From Candidatus Aminicenantota bacterium (GTDB lineage: Bacteria > Acidobacteriota > Aminicenantia > Aminicenantales > Aminicenantaceae): a stretch of 64,000 nt of DNA. Shown piece by piece: positions 1 to 8,155 of the stretch; position 1 is the first letter of the stretch, and every line of letters begins with the position of its first letter. The position numbers and the translations under genes were made by a program. The notes beneath the pieces were generated by a model. The model was given only the letters and a program-made list of their open reading frames with translations, was not told the origin of the DNA and searched no databases. The stretch lies in the NCBI GenBank assembly GCA_020348385.1, contig CP070750.1, positions 2,612,075 through 2,676,074 of the forward strand. Reading direction: 5' to 3'.

Positions 1-1643
1 TCTGCTTCGGGAAACATTTTTCTCGGGGCAGATTTGAACTTTCGGTCCTCGAGAACAGCGATGCTCAATCCCCCGATATTACACTCGGTAAAATAGACTC
101 CGATTCCCTGTTCGACTGGCTGCGGATCAACCGGATCGGGCAGATGACTTGTCTGTGTGGTCTGGACCATATTCACGAACTCTGGAGACATCCTGTAGCC
201 TCCGGAATCCTGGGCCTCGGCGCCTGTCAATCCGGGATCTGTCGCTTTTCCGCCGGCGCCCCAAACATTCCCGTGGTAAACGTCGTGGTCATCCGGGATA
301 GCGATGGTCGGCACTCTGTTGGTGAGTTCTTTATTGGAAATGCACCAAAGATACCATTTATAAAGGTAGTCCAAAAAAGCATGTTCTCGGTCGGCCCGCG
401 TGGGAGAGGAACCTTCATAAATCTGATCACCGGCAAAAAACAGCACATCCGGTTCGTGTTTTTTCAGGCATTCCTCCAGATCAGCATGGGGATACAGGAT
501 TCCCCAGTCCCAGGGATACCACTCCCCATCAATTCCGCTCCAGAAGCCACGACCTGGCTTGACAACCTGTTTCACACAGCTCATCGATATCATGACAAGC
601 TTATCCTTATCGGTGGGATCTTTTTTAACGATCCCTTCCAAAATATATTTGTTTTCTTGCTCTCTATTGAGCGCATATTCCACACGAAAAGGCACATCCT
701 TTTGATGGTTCCAGTTCTCGATCCGGAAAGGCACGGTATAGGATGGACGAAGAATCGCGGATGTGGCGGCGTGCTCCCAGTTGTCAGAAATCAGGAGGTA
801 CAAATCGACCGTTTGGTTTTCCGATTTGGCAAGAGGCATAAACTGCACGGTCAGCTTAAGAGTGCCACGACTCAACGTGTACAGGGCCGTGACCATAGGG
901 CCTAGGTTGCGATCCGGAAAGCATTCCAGTTTGGACCCGGAAATATCCCAGTCTTCAAACGCAAAACGATTGTCCGTTTCACTGGCATACCCCCCGTGAG
1001 AAACAAGGGCCACATTTCCAACAAACCGATCCGCAGGCAAGTCTTGGATGACTAATCGCGATAAAACGTCATTTTTGGCCAAATCCATTGCCTCTAACGT
1101 AAGCCTGTAACCCCTTTTTCCTGATTTTAATTTCAAATCCAGACGGATTTTATCCCAGTTCACAGCATTCTTTTCCTGGTAAATTAAATACTCATCTTTT
1201 TGCTCGTGATCACGGACAAACAGTTGCCCTTGTCCATCACACCCGACAAACAGCCCTGCCTGCTTACCGTAAGAATGATGGATAAGCGAAGCCGACCGGT
1301 AATCCATATCCCCTCCTGCGCCCAGCAGATACCCTGCTGCCGCATCTGAGTCATTCCCTCCGGAGATCTTCTGTAGCAATACAGAGCTTTCCAGATCTCC
1401 CTCTGATTCATTTAATCTCATGGTTGTCAGATGAACGGTTCTCATAGGTAGAGAACTCAAACATTCCAACTTTCCATTGGCAACTTGCCAATCCTGGAGC
1501 CTATTGGCCCACAATTCCGGGCCTGTCCAAGGTCCATCGGGTGAAAATCCCCATTGGCTGCTGTATCCAGGTCCCTGGGAAACGGAACAAAAGGAAAAAA
1601 ATAAGACCAGACAAAAGATAGATATCTTGATAGAGACAGACAT
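1..1643 (-). CDS. PhoD-like metallophosphatase with N-terminal jelly-roll-like domain (3' end off window)
   Basis: The frame is open from ATG at 1643 to the left edge, giving about 547 visible codons, so the C-terminus is missing. A signal peptide is visible at residues 1-24. Residues about 35-245 resemble a concanavalin-like sandwich (DWQVANGKLEC near its start). The second half carries PhoD-type metallophosphatase motifs: FAGDQIYEG near residue 400 and PDDHDVYHGN near residue 450, matching the family's metal-binding GDxxY and DDHD signatures. PhoD-family enzymes are secreted, metal-dependent phosphomonoesterases or diesterases. The gene is the last visible member of a minus-strand run after the GH20-like, DUF5009 and GH9 genes, 77 bp downstream of the GH20-like gene. 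The substrate is unknown. The N-terminal domain is unusual for PhoD and suggests binding to a glycan or particle (inference). Confidence 0.8.
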   Translation of the reverse strand, partial: MSVSIKISIFCLVLFFSFCSVSQGPGYSSQWGFSPDGPWTGPELWANRLQDWQVANGKLECLSSLPMRTVHLTTMRLNESEGDLESSVLLQKISGGNDSDAAAGYLLGAGGDMDYRSASLIHHSYGKQAGLFVGCDGQGQLFVRDHEQKDEYLIYQEKNAVNWDKIRLDLKLKSGKRGYRLTLEAMDLAKNDVLSRLVIQDLPADRFVGNVALVSHGGYASETDNRFAFEDWDISGSKLECFPDRNLGPMVTALYTLSRGTLKLTVQFMPLAKSENQTVDLYLLISDNWEHAATSAILRPSYTVPFRIENWNHQKDVPFRVEYALNREQENKYILEGIVKKDPTDKDKLVMISMSCVKQVVKPGRGFWSGIDGEWYPWDWGILYPHADLEECLKKHEPDVLFFAGDQIYEGSSPTRADREHAFLDYLYKWYLWCISNKELTNRVPTIAIPDDHDVYHGNVWGAGGKATDPGLTGAEAQDSGGYRMSPEFVNMVQTTQTSHLPDPVDPQPVEQGIGVYFTECNIGGLSIAVLEDRKFKSAPRKMFPEA

Positions 1644-1720
1644 GTTCACCTCACCCCTTTAGTTTTACGTGACTTTGTAACAATCACAGGTTTAACGGCT
1701 AAATGCAATTTTCTGTTGGT

Positions 1721-2755
1721 TCATTTATCCAAAAGCAGCTTAAGGCCTTCTTCAAGCGGCTGATACTTCAGCCAATCGGTCTTTCCCCAGGAGGTAAAAA
1801 GATGACCGAGCATCTTGGGATTTTTCAGCTTTTGACTGTACAGGATGAGCTCTTTTGTTGCGTCTACTTTTCGCCAACTTGTCGGAAGTACCCGAAATCC
1901 TTTTTCGATAAAAATGGGAAGGGATGGATAGGCTTTCATTTTTTCATAATGCCAAGGACAGATAATAATGTCTTTAGGAATCATGTCTATGGCAGAAGCT
2001 GTCCCGTTCAGGGAGGATTCCCATCTGCCGAATTCAAAATTTTTGCCATCAAACAAACGGTCGCCCCACATCAACATCTCGACGCCTCGACCTTTAACCA
2101 GATGGTTGTACATATCATTGATGGCTTTCGCATACAGTTCACCCGGATCTTTTCCTTTCGTCGAAGGAGAATGCTCGCTTCCCAGCAGGAACACCTCATC
2201 CATTCCGACATGAAAGGCATCGGCATTGAAAGCTTCGATTAATTCGTCCATCAATTCAAAGATCATGGAATTGACCTGCGGATTCAGCACGTCCCATTCG
2301 CGGCAGTAGATGCCCGTATTATCCGGAAAGGCCCCTGGAGTCAGGTCAAAGTGGGGAAATTCGACAAGCAGCGGAAAAGTCTCCTCTTCCCATGATTGAT
2401 GCCCGACGCATTGAAATTCAGGAATGATCCGAATGCCGTTTTTTCTGCAGGTTTCTGCAAACCTATGCGATCCCTTTTGTGTTATGGGACTAGCTCCTCT
2501 TCTAAGTTCCGGATGGGAGTTGAAATTGAAATTGTAGTCGATTTCGAAAATAACCGTGTTTACACCCATTTCGGCCAATTTGGGGATGGTTTTTTCCAGT
2601 TCCCTCAATTCTCGATCGGTCTCATAACCCAAAAAGTGAACGGCCCGCCACGTTTCTCCTGGTCCTGGACCTGTTTTGATTTCGGTAGTGGACGATGTGC
2701 ATCCGACAATAAAAAGGAAACAAGCAAACAGGGGTAAAAAACGGAATGCTTTCAT
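1721..2755 (-). CDS. GH20-like beta-N-acetylhexosaminidase lipoprotein
   Basis: This is a 344-residue protein. The ATG at 2755 is chosen because AAGGAGAGG sits directly upstream; an earlier in-frame start would bury that ribosome site in the coding region. Residues 1-19 form a lipoprotein signal ending in a lipobox (IVGC, Cys19). The rest looks like a TIM barrel related to glycoside hydrolase family 20: HVGMDE at about residues 182-187 places the Asp-Glu pair where GH20 enzymes use Asp to orient the acetamido group and Glu as acid/base. The usual GGDE is GMDE here, and the N-terminal GH20b-like domain is absent, so the protein is short for the family. It would act on terminal N-acetylhexosamine at the outer or inner membrane surface. 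The neighbours (DUF5009 acyltransferase upstream, PhoD-like downstream) fit an amino-sugar role. Confidence 0.72.
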   Translation of the reverse strand: MKAFRFLPLFACFLFIVGCTSSTTEIKTGPGPGETWRAVHFLGYETDRELRELEKTIPKLAEMGVNTVIFEIDYNFNFNSHPELRRGASPITQKGSHRFAETCRKNGIRIIPEFQCVGHQSWEEETFPLLVEFPHFDLTPGAFPDNTGIYCREWDVLNPQVNSMIFELMDELIEAFNADAFHVGMDEVFLLGSEHSPSTKGKDPGELYAKAINDMYNHLVKGRGVEMLMWGDRLFDGKNFEFGRWESSLNGTASAIDMIPKDIIICPWHYEKMKAYPSLPIFIEKGFRVLPTSWRKVDATKELILYSQKLKNPKMLGHLFTSWGKTDWLKYQPLEEGLKLLLDK

Positions 2756-2785
2756 TTTAACCTCTCCTTTGGGGATCACATCCCT

Positions 2786-4021
2786 TTATAATTTTAGCTT
2801 AATACCTATCCGGCTTAATCCGCCTGTCAACCAGGTCACCGCAAAAGCAAAAACCAGAGAACGCCACAATCCGGAGGAATAACCACTCCCGAGCCGAGAG
2901 TAAAATCCGGATCCACGAGGGGTTGCTTCTAACAGAGAAAATATTGAATAAATCAGGGGAGCTAAAATATAAGCGAATAGTGCATTTCTTCCGGCTGGTT
3001 TCAATACGACCGCCCATCCTTTCCATCCCTTCACATCTATGAGCCAGTATACCACTAACCAGCACCAAACCATAATCGCTGAACACCACAGACCCCAAGA
3101 GGGCGTCGCAAGATTTTTGTTTATTGTAAATATCCGGTGTATGTCATCAAAAGAATGAAGCAGAAAAGCTGCGGATGCCAGGCCGAGACCATAAAATAAT
3201 CCCCAGCGCATTCGCTGGTTGTGAGTTTTTAAAGACGTATCAGGCATGATAATAATTCCTAGGATAACACCTGAAATGACGATCGCTCCATGGGAGCACA
3301 GGATTATGCCAAAGTTGGACCATGGCGTGATCCATAGCACCCCATAAAAAACGACTTCAATTACCATGTAAACACCGTAGAGAAGTGTCATGACTCCAAT
3401 TAGCGCAGGCCATTGGCGTCGGAGCGGCAGGTAGGCTGAACATCCGACAAGATAAGCCCAGCCGATGAGTCCGAGGATACCCCACCAAGGCACGCGCATT
3501 TGGATAAGGCCTTGGGCCCCGTTTCCACGGTAGAGCAAAACCAGGATCATCAGAAGCAAGGCTCCTGAGATCTTCATTGCCAAGATAGCGGTTTTTTTTT
3601 GTTCCCTTCCGCGCAAAGGAGCGTTCCACGCCATGATGACCCCCACGTACATCAACAGGGCCCACACATGCGGATTGAGGATTCCTGGATCCGCATGCGA
3701 TTCGACATTTACCATATATACTCCGATAAAAAGCAGGCTGAAGGTTCGAAACAGGATGTGTTTCCAGATTTTCCCAGGGCTTTCTCTTCTCTCGATTCTT
3801 CGTCCTAGGGCAAGGGAAATAGACATGCCGACGATAAACAGGAAAGCCGGGAAAACGATATCGGCAAAAGTCATGCCATCTGCATCTGAAGGGGATATAT
3901 GTTTCATCCAGGCTGGAGCTCCATCGACCCCCGCGATATCATTAACGAAAAGCATCGCCAGGATCGCGATCCCTCGCAGCGCATCAATGGATGCAATCCG
4001 CGGGGCCGGGTTTGATTTCAT
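2786..4021 (-). CDS. DUF5009 / NagX / HGSNAT-like membrane acyltransferase
   Basis: A 411-residue polytopic membrane protein with about ten hydrophobic segments. The N-terminal block RIASIDALRGIAILAM and the following DIVFPAFLFIVGMS segment are hallmarks of the family that includes human heparan-alpha-glucosaminide N-acetyltransferase and bacterial NagX (COG4299). Known members move an acyl group across the membrane onto a hexosamine; bacterial copies often occur in N-acetylglucosamine or chitin catabolic clusters. The start lies one base after the GH9 stop codon (TAGGATG), so the two are probably translationally coupled. The GH20-like gene follows 30 bp downstream. Substrate and direction of acyl transfer cannot be read from the sequence. 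Confidence 0.82.
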   Translation of the reverse strand: MKSNPAPRIASIDALRGIAILAMLFVNDIAGVDGAPAWMKHISPSDADGMTFADIVFPAFLFIVGMSISLALGRRIERRESPGKIWKHILFRTFSLLFIGVYMVNVESHADPGILNPHVWALLMYVGVIMAWNAPLRGREQKKTAILAMKISGALLLMILVLLYRGNGAQGLIQMRVPWWGILGLIGWAYLVGCSAYLPLRRQWPALIGVMTLLYGVYMVIEVVFYGVLWITPWSNFGIILCSHGAIVISGVILGIIIMPDTSLKTHNQRMRWGLFYGLGLASAAFLLHSFDDIHRIFTINKNLATPSWGLWCSAIMVWCWLVVYWLIDVKGWKGWAVVLKPAGRNALFAYILAPLIYSIFSLLEATPRGSGFYSRLGSGYSSGLWRSLVFAFAVTWLTGGLSRIGIKLKL

Positions 4022-4022
4022 C

Positions 4023-5873
4023 CTACCCTATTATCGAAATCGCAATTAAAAACCAGGAAGCATGCGGTAGCCACTGCTCTCCCCATCTCCAGTCATTATC
4101 CTTGCCTGTGACAGAGTGTGGCAGGTTGAAGTCAATGTCTTCATCACCGTCCAAACCGGCGGTTATGCCGTTACAGATGCCGCCAGGCGCGTTGGTGTAC
4201 TGATAGGAGCCGAAAAACATGTACTCAGGATTGTTTCTCCCAGATCCGTGCAGCATACACGTGTCAAACGGATTCAAACCCAAGATCCAATTCAATTGAT
4301 CCTGAGAAAAAACCTGTAACTTTTCATAAAAATCTGTATCCTGCTTAAAATATCTTGCCGTCATTCTGGCTGCAGCGGCCATAGAACCCAGTCTTGCATT
4401 TTCTCCCTGCCACCATGGAGCCGTTTCCGTGTCATGCGGGAAAAAAAAGCTGGTCCGCCTTCTGCCATCTTTGCTGCGGACAAGCTGGCGACTGTATCCA
4501 AAAGGGTTGGCGACTTCCTGGGTCACCTCGAGTTCAAATAGCAGAGATTTTTTAACCGTGACCAGGACTCTATTTTTAGTTTTTTCATCCGCAACACCCA
4601 GATATAAGAGTAGGCTAACGACCGGAAATCCGGCATCAGAGGCATGAAAAAAAGGCCGGTCTCCATCATCGGCACGCCAGTAATTATTGTAGCCTCCACC
4701 GGATATCAAGCGATTCATTAGGCTAGAGGCCCTTCTATCGGCTGCCGTCCTGTATTTCATTTTGCCCGTCGCTTTATAAAGCTCAACAGATGCAGTCAAA
4801 GCGCAATAGTCATCCACAATATTTTCCTTTCCATCATTTGTGAAATTGAGGTTATTCTTTTCCAGATAGGCAAAAGCGTCTTCTGCAGCCTTGAGATAGT
4901 CGGCATTTTTAAACTCACCCGATACATCATAGGTGCTCGCGATGGCCAGGGCGGCAATGGACAGGCCACCCCCTGCTCTGTATCCGACTTCATAAGTGTG
5001 CGAAGCTGCCGGCATCTCCTCCTTTTTATTTTCCTTTAACAAATCGCTTTCTTCGGGTTTTTTCTCCTTTATTCTAAAACCCTTCATGGCAGGAGTAATA
5101 CGCCTGTCACCAGGCCTTTTCCCCGGGCCTATTCCTGAAACAGTCCGATAAAACGAGCCCCGAGGTTTTTTTACCCGAACGAGATAATCCGCGCCATACA
5201 TGGCTTCATCCAGAAGCCTCCGCTTAAACTGATTAAAATCCGGATCCCCTCTTTTTTCCAACGCTTCATAAGTCTTGAACAGACTCCATACAGTAAGCGG
5301 TGTTTGCTGAGGATTGAAATAACTGGAAAACGAAAGATGGGATAAATGTTTGCCGTAATCTCCGCTGGCGTCGTACCAGCCGCCATGAACATCGACCGTC
5401 CCCTCTTCACCTTCGGAAAATGTCATGTTCCCATCCGCCTTGTTTAGCAGTCCCGTACATCTTTGTCCCTTGAAATAAAAAATGACATCGGAAAGGGCGT
5501 GCCTTTCCAGGATGTTGTTCTGAATTCGGAAAGGAAAGGATCGGACGGTTCCTTTGCTTGTCAAACATTCGATATAAAACATCCCCTCGATGGTCACTTC
5601 ATCGAAGTCAATACTCCAGTAGTGCCATTCCTTCCAGTTCTGTACCCGTCCTGTTTTTTTAACAGGACCGGAAAGCACCTCTTTTCCTGTTTGATATTCC
5701 TTCACCTTGAATGTCGTTATGTTGTTTTCTTTGTATCCCTGGACAACAGCATGTTTTGGACCCGATGTTTCGTATCCAATATGATTGGTGAGGATTTTTA
5801 TGTTTCCTGCAAGGACAGCCGGAAAAATCAGGAGACACATCAATAAAATGAGAAATCCGGGAGTTTTTATCAT
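4023..5873 (-). CDS. Glycoside hydrolase family 9 with N-terminal Ig-like domain
   Basis: A 616-residue secreted enzyme. A signal peptide covers residues 1-22, an Ig-like domain typical of theme-D GH9 enzymes covers about 24-118, and the (alpha/alpha)6 barrel fills the rest. GGWYDASGDYGKH (about 164-176) is the GH9 signature with the two aspartates that activate water (DASGD, residues 168-172). NWILGLNPFDTCMLHG and the terminal WGEQWLPHASWF segment match the C-terminal GH9 motifs, the latter holding the likely acid glutamate. GH9 enzymes are mostly inverting endo- or exo-glucanases, but cluster members without a cellulose context also act on other beta-glucans or chitooligosaccharides, so the substrate is left open. 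GAGGAGAG precedes the ATG. It is the first gene of a four-gene minus-strand run. Confidence 0.85.
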   Translation of the reverse strand: MIKTPGFLILLMCLLIFPAVLAGNIKILTNHIGYETSGPKHAVVQGYKENNITTFKVKEYQTGKEVLSGPVKKTGRVQNWKEWHYWSIDFDEVTIEGMFYIECLTSKGTVRSFPFRIQNNILERHALSDVIFYFKGQRCTGLLNKADGNMTFSEGEEGTVDVHGGWYDASGDYGKHLSHLSFSSYFNPQQTPLTVWSLFKTYEALEKRGDPDFNQFKRRLLDEAMYGADYLVRVKKPRGSFYRTVSGIGPGKRPGDRRITPAMKGFRIKEKKPEESDLLKENKKEEMPAASHTYEVGYRAGGGLSIAALAIASTYDVSGEFKNADYLKAAEDAFAYLEKNNLNFTNDGKENIVDDYCALTASVELYKATGKMKYRTAADRRASSLMNRLISGGGYNNYWRADDGDRPFFHASDAGFPVVSLLLYLGVADEKTKNRVLVTVKKSLLFELEVTQEVANPFGYSRQLVRSKDGRRRTSFFFPHDTETAPWWQGENARLGSMAAAARMTARYFKQDTDFYEKLQVFSQDQLNWILGLNPFDTCMLHGSGRNNPEYMFFGSYQYTNAPGGICNGITAGLDGDEDIDFNLPHSVTGKDNDWRWGEQWLPHASWFLIAISIIG

Positions 5874-5960
5874 GAATAACTCTCCTCGAGATTAGGTTAA
5901 TTTCCATTCCATTCTATGGATTTTATCTGCATTAAGCAAATAAGGATGCTTGGTATTTCC

Positions 5961-5989
5961 TTGACCCAGACCTCTTGTTCCTCTATACT
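5961..5989 (+). promoter_or_regulatory. Sigma-70-type promoter for the sulfatase maturase
   Basis: TTGACC (5961-5966) and TATACT (5984-5989) are separated by 17 bases, each matching consensus at five of six positions. Transcription would start near 5996, which lies downstream of an alternative upstream TTG/ATG start and so supports translation from the ATG at 6027. Confidence 0.6.
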
Positions 5990-6026
5990 TTTCCCGACAT
6001 TCCATCCGGAGTTGAGATACCGAATA

Positions 6027-7169
6027 ATGGCCAAAGCTTCTCGGGATTTTCAGGTATTTGCAAAGCCGGCAGGTCCCCTCTGCAACCTGGACTGCGCGTA
6101 TTGTTATTACTTAAAAAAAGACCAACTCTATCCCAAGGGAGAGTCCTTTTGCATGCCCGAAATCATCCTCGAGGAGTATATCGTTCAACACATCGAAGCA
6201 TCCACAGAACCTGTGATCCGCTTTTCCTGGCATGGAGGAGAACCGACCATCTTGGGGCTGGAATATTTCCACAAGGTCGTAAACCTCCAGCGCAAACATC
6301 AGCCCCCCAACCAACGCATTATGAATGGCATGCAGACGAATGGAACCCTCTTGGATGATGAATGGTGCCGGTTTTTGTTCGAAGAAGATTTTTCCGTTGG
6401 ACTGAGCCTAGACGGTCCGCAAGAAATGCATGACAGATACCGAAGGGACAAAGGAGGCAATCCCACGCATGAACTCACGATGCGAGGGTACAAACTGCTG
6501 GATCATCATCGAGTCTCCACCGATATCTTGTGTGTGGTGAATGCTCACAACGTCCGATATCCATTGGAAGTCTATCGATTCTTCAAGCGGATCGGAGCCA
6601 GTTACGTGAGTTTTTTGCCGATGGTCGACCACCAACCAAAAGCTAAAAATGGTGTCAGTACTCTTACTGTTCCGTCAGATGCTTGGGGCACTTTTCTCTG
6701 CACCATCTTCGATGAGTGGGTGAGCCAGGATATCGGGAAGATCAAAGTGCAAATTTTCGAAGAGGCTGCCCGAACAGCCTTTGAGCAGGAACATTCTCTT
6801 TGCATCTTCCGGCCCATCTGCGGGGATATTCCTGTCATAGAACACAACGGAGACTTTTACTCATGCGACCACTTTGTGGATGCAGAACATAAACTCGGAA
6901 ACATCATCGAAACTGTGCTTGCCCGGCTCCTCGAGAGTCCTGTGCAGCGAGCATTCGGGAAAACCAAGCTGGATTCCTTGCCCCGCTACTGTCGGGAGTG
7001 TGAAGTCAAGGCTATGTGTAATGGAGAGTGTCCGAAAAACAGATTCATCCGGACACCCGATGGAGAAGATGGATTGAATTACCTATGCGCTGGGTACAAA
7101 CGCTTTTTTTCCCATTGCATGCCTTTTATCGACGAGGTCGCTGCCGAATGGAAGAGGCAGGCTCCTTAA
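6027..7169 (+). CDS. Anaerobic sulfatase-maturating enzyme (radical SAM/SPASM)
   Basis: A 380-residue cytoplasmic radical-SAM enzyme. The radical-SAM motif CNLDCAYC (Cys19, 23, 26) binds the SAM-reducing 4Fe-4S cluster. A cysteine-rich SPASM region follows at about 270-365 (CGD, CDHF, CRECEVKAMCNGEC, a later Cys). Known anSMEs convert the active-site Cys or Ser of type I sulfatases to C-alpha-formylglycine, independent of oxygen. All three sulfatases in the window have a Cys-type motif, so they are the likely substrates. The ATG at 6027 is preferred over an upstream start because it removes a 37-residue extension without family character and because the promoter at 5961-5989 lies inside that extension. 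The Shine-Dalgarno is weak (GGAG about 15 bases upstream). It is transcribed against its neighbours, convergent with the dienelactone-hydrolase-like gene. Confidence 0.9.
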   Translation: MAKASRDFQVFAKPAGPLCNLDCAYCYYLKKDQLYPKGESFCMPEIILEEYIVQHIEASTEPVIRFSWHGGEPTILGLEYFHKVVNLQRKHQPPNQRIMNGMQTNGTLLDDEWCRFLFEEDFSVGLSLDGPQEMHDRYRRDKGGNPTHELTMRGYKLLDHHRVSTDILCVVNAHNVRYPLEVYRFFKRIGASYVSFLPMVDHQPKAKNGVSTLTVPSDAWGTFLCTIFDEWVSQDIGKIKVQIFEEAARTAFEQEHSLCIFRPICGDIPVIEHNGDFYSCDHFVDAEHKLGNIIETVLARLLESPVQRAFGKTKLDSLPRYCRECEVKAMCNGECPKNRFIRTPDGEDGLNYLCAGYKRFFSHCMPFIDEVAAEWKRQAP

Positions 7170-7177
7170 TCGCAACA

Positions 7178-7195
7178 ACAGATAAAAATATCTGT
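7178..7195. terminator. Short hairpin between convergent genes
   Basis: ACAGATA and TATCTGT form a perfect 7-bp inverted repeat around an AAAA loop, just after the maturase stop codon and touching the stop codon of the convergent gene. It is AT-rich and has only short T runs downstream, so it is at best a weak bidirectional terminator. Confidence 0.3.
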
Positions 7196-8085
7196 CAGGT
7201 TTTGAGTTTTTCTTTAAAAAATGCGATCGTGCGTTCAAACGCCAATTCGGCTGCTTCTTTGTCGTATCGGGAACCGGTATCATTATGAAAAGCGTGCCCT
7301 GTTCCTTCGTAAATATAAATCTTGTAATCCACCGAGGCCTTCTTGAGAGCCTCTTCGAAAGCCGGGATTCCCGCATTGATCCGTTCGTCTTGACCCGCAT
7401 AATGGCAGAGCAAAGAGGCTTTGATCCTGGGGACATCTTCAACGGTAGGTTGCCTTCCGTAAAAGGGAACCACAGCCAATAGATCCGGAGAATTCACAGC
7501 CATTTGGTTGACCATGCCTCCCCCCCAGCAGAAACCCATACAACCGACCTTTCCTGTGGATTGGGGATGCGTCATCAAGTACTTCACAGCAGCCACATTA
7601 TTCTTTATCGTGGTTTCACTATCCAGCTTCCGCATCAAGGATCTTGCCTCATCGAGATTATCCTTCGGCGTCCCCCCCAAAGGGGATAGGGCGTCGGTCG
7701 CAATGGCCAAAAATCCCTCCAAAGCCACACGCCGGCTCACGTCTTTGATATGGGGTTGAAGTCCTTTGTTTTCATGGATCACGATCACACCAGGGAGCTT
7801 TTCCTCTCCTTTCGGCCTTGCCAAATAGGCCCGCACATCGCCAGTTTCCCCGGGAAATTTCAAATATTCCGTATACAACCGAGAATCATCCTCGGCGACG
7901 ATTTGAGCTTCGGCATGGCTGTTTTCAAGAATAGGCAACAGGGCAAAAGCGGCAGCCGACCCCCCAGCTATTTTAGCCAATGTCTTGAGAAATTCCCTCC
8001 GGTTCAATCCTCCGTTTTTGTAATCCTCGTATAATCCTACAATTTTTGACTCCATGGACTTTTTCATGTTTTTTCCTCTTCTCAT
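7195..8085 (-). CDS. Dienelactone hydrolase family protein, Tat-exported
   Basis: A 296-residue alpha/beta hydrolase. A Tat leader is visible (LNRREFLKTLAK, residues 27-38, then a hydrophobic stretch to about 57). The catalytic triad of the dienelactone hydrolase family is complete: Cys186 in GFCWGG, Asp233 in GQDERI and His264 in GTGHAF. AGGAGG six bases upstream supports the ATG at 8085. Family members hydrolyse cyclic or simple esters and lactones. As last gene of the long minus-strand run it could open a sugar lactone or remove ester groups from the glycan (inference). Export by Tat is unusual for the classic cytoplasmic enzyme but common in environmental homologues. Confidence 0.85.
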   Translation of the reverse strand: MRRGKNMKKSMESKIVGLYEDYKNGGLNRREFLKTLAKIAGGSAAAFALLPILENSHAEAQIVAEDDSRLYTEYLKFPGETGDVRAYLARPKGEEKLPGVIVIHENKGLQPHIKDVSRRVALEGFLAIATDALSPLGGTPKDNLDEARSLMRKLDSETTIKNNVAAVKYLMTHPQSTGKVGCMGFCWGGGMVNQMAVNSPDLLAVVPFYGRQPTVEDVPRIKASLLCHYAGQDERINAGIPAFEEALKKASVDYKIYIYEGTGHAFHNDTGSRYDKEAAELAFERTIAFFKEKLKT

Positions 8086-8155
8086 ATTTTCCCTCCTAAA
8101 CTGAGTTTATGAATCGCTTCGTTTCATTTGAAGTATCACATCTTTTCCCTATGTG

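Noticed and set aside
144..905. A 253-codon plus-strand frame
   Set aside because: It runs antisense to the PhoD-like gene, whose frame shows a signal peptide and metallophosphatase motifs; the plus frame has no recognisable domain or ribosome site.
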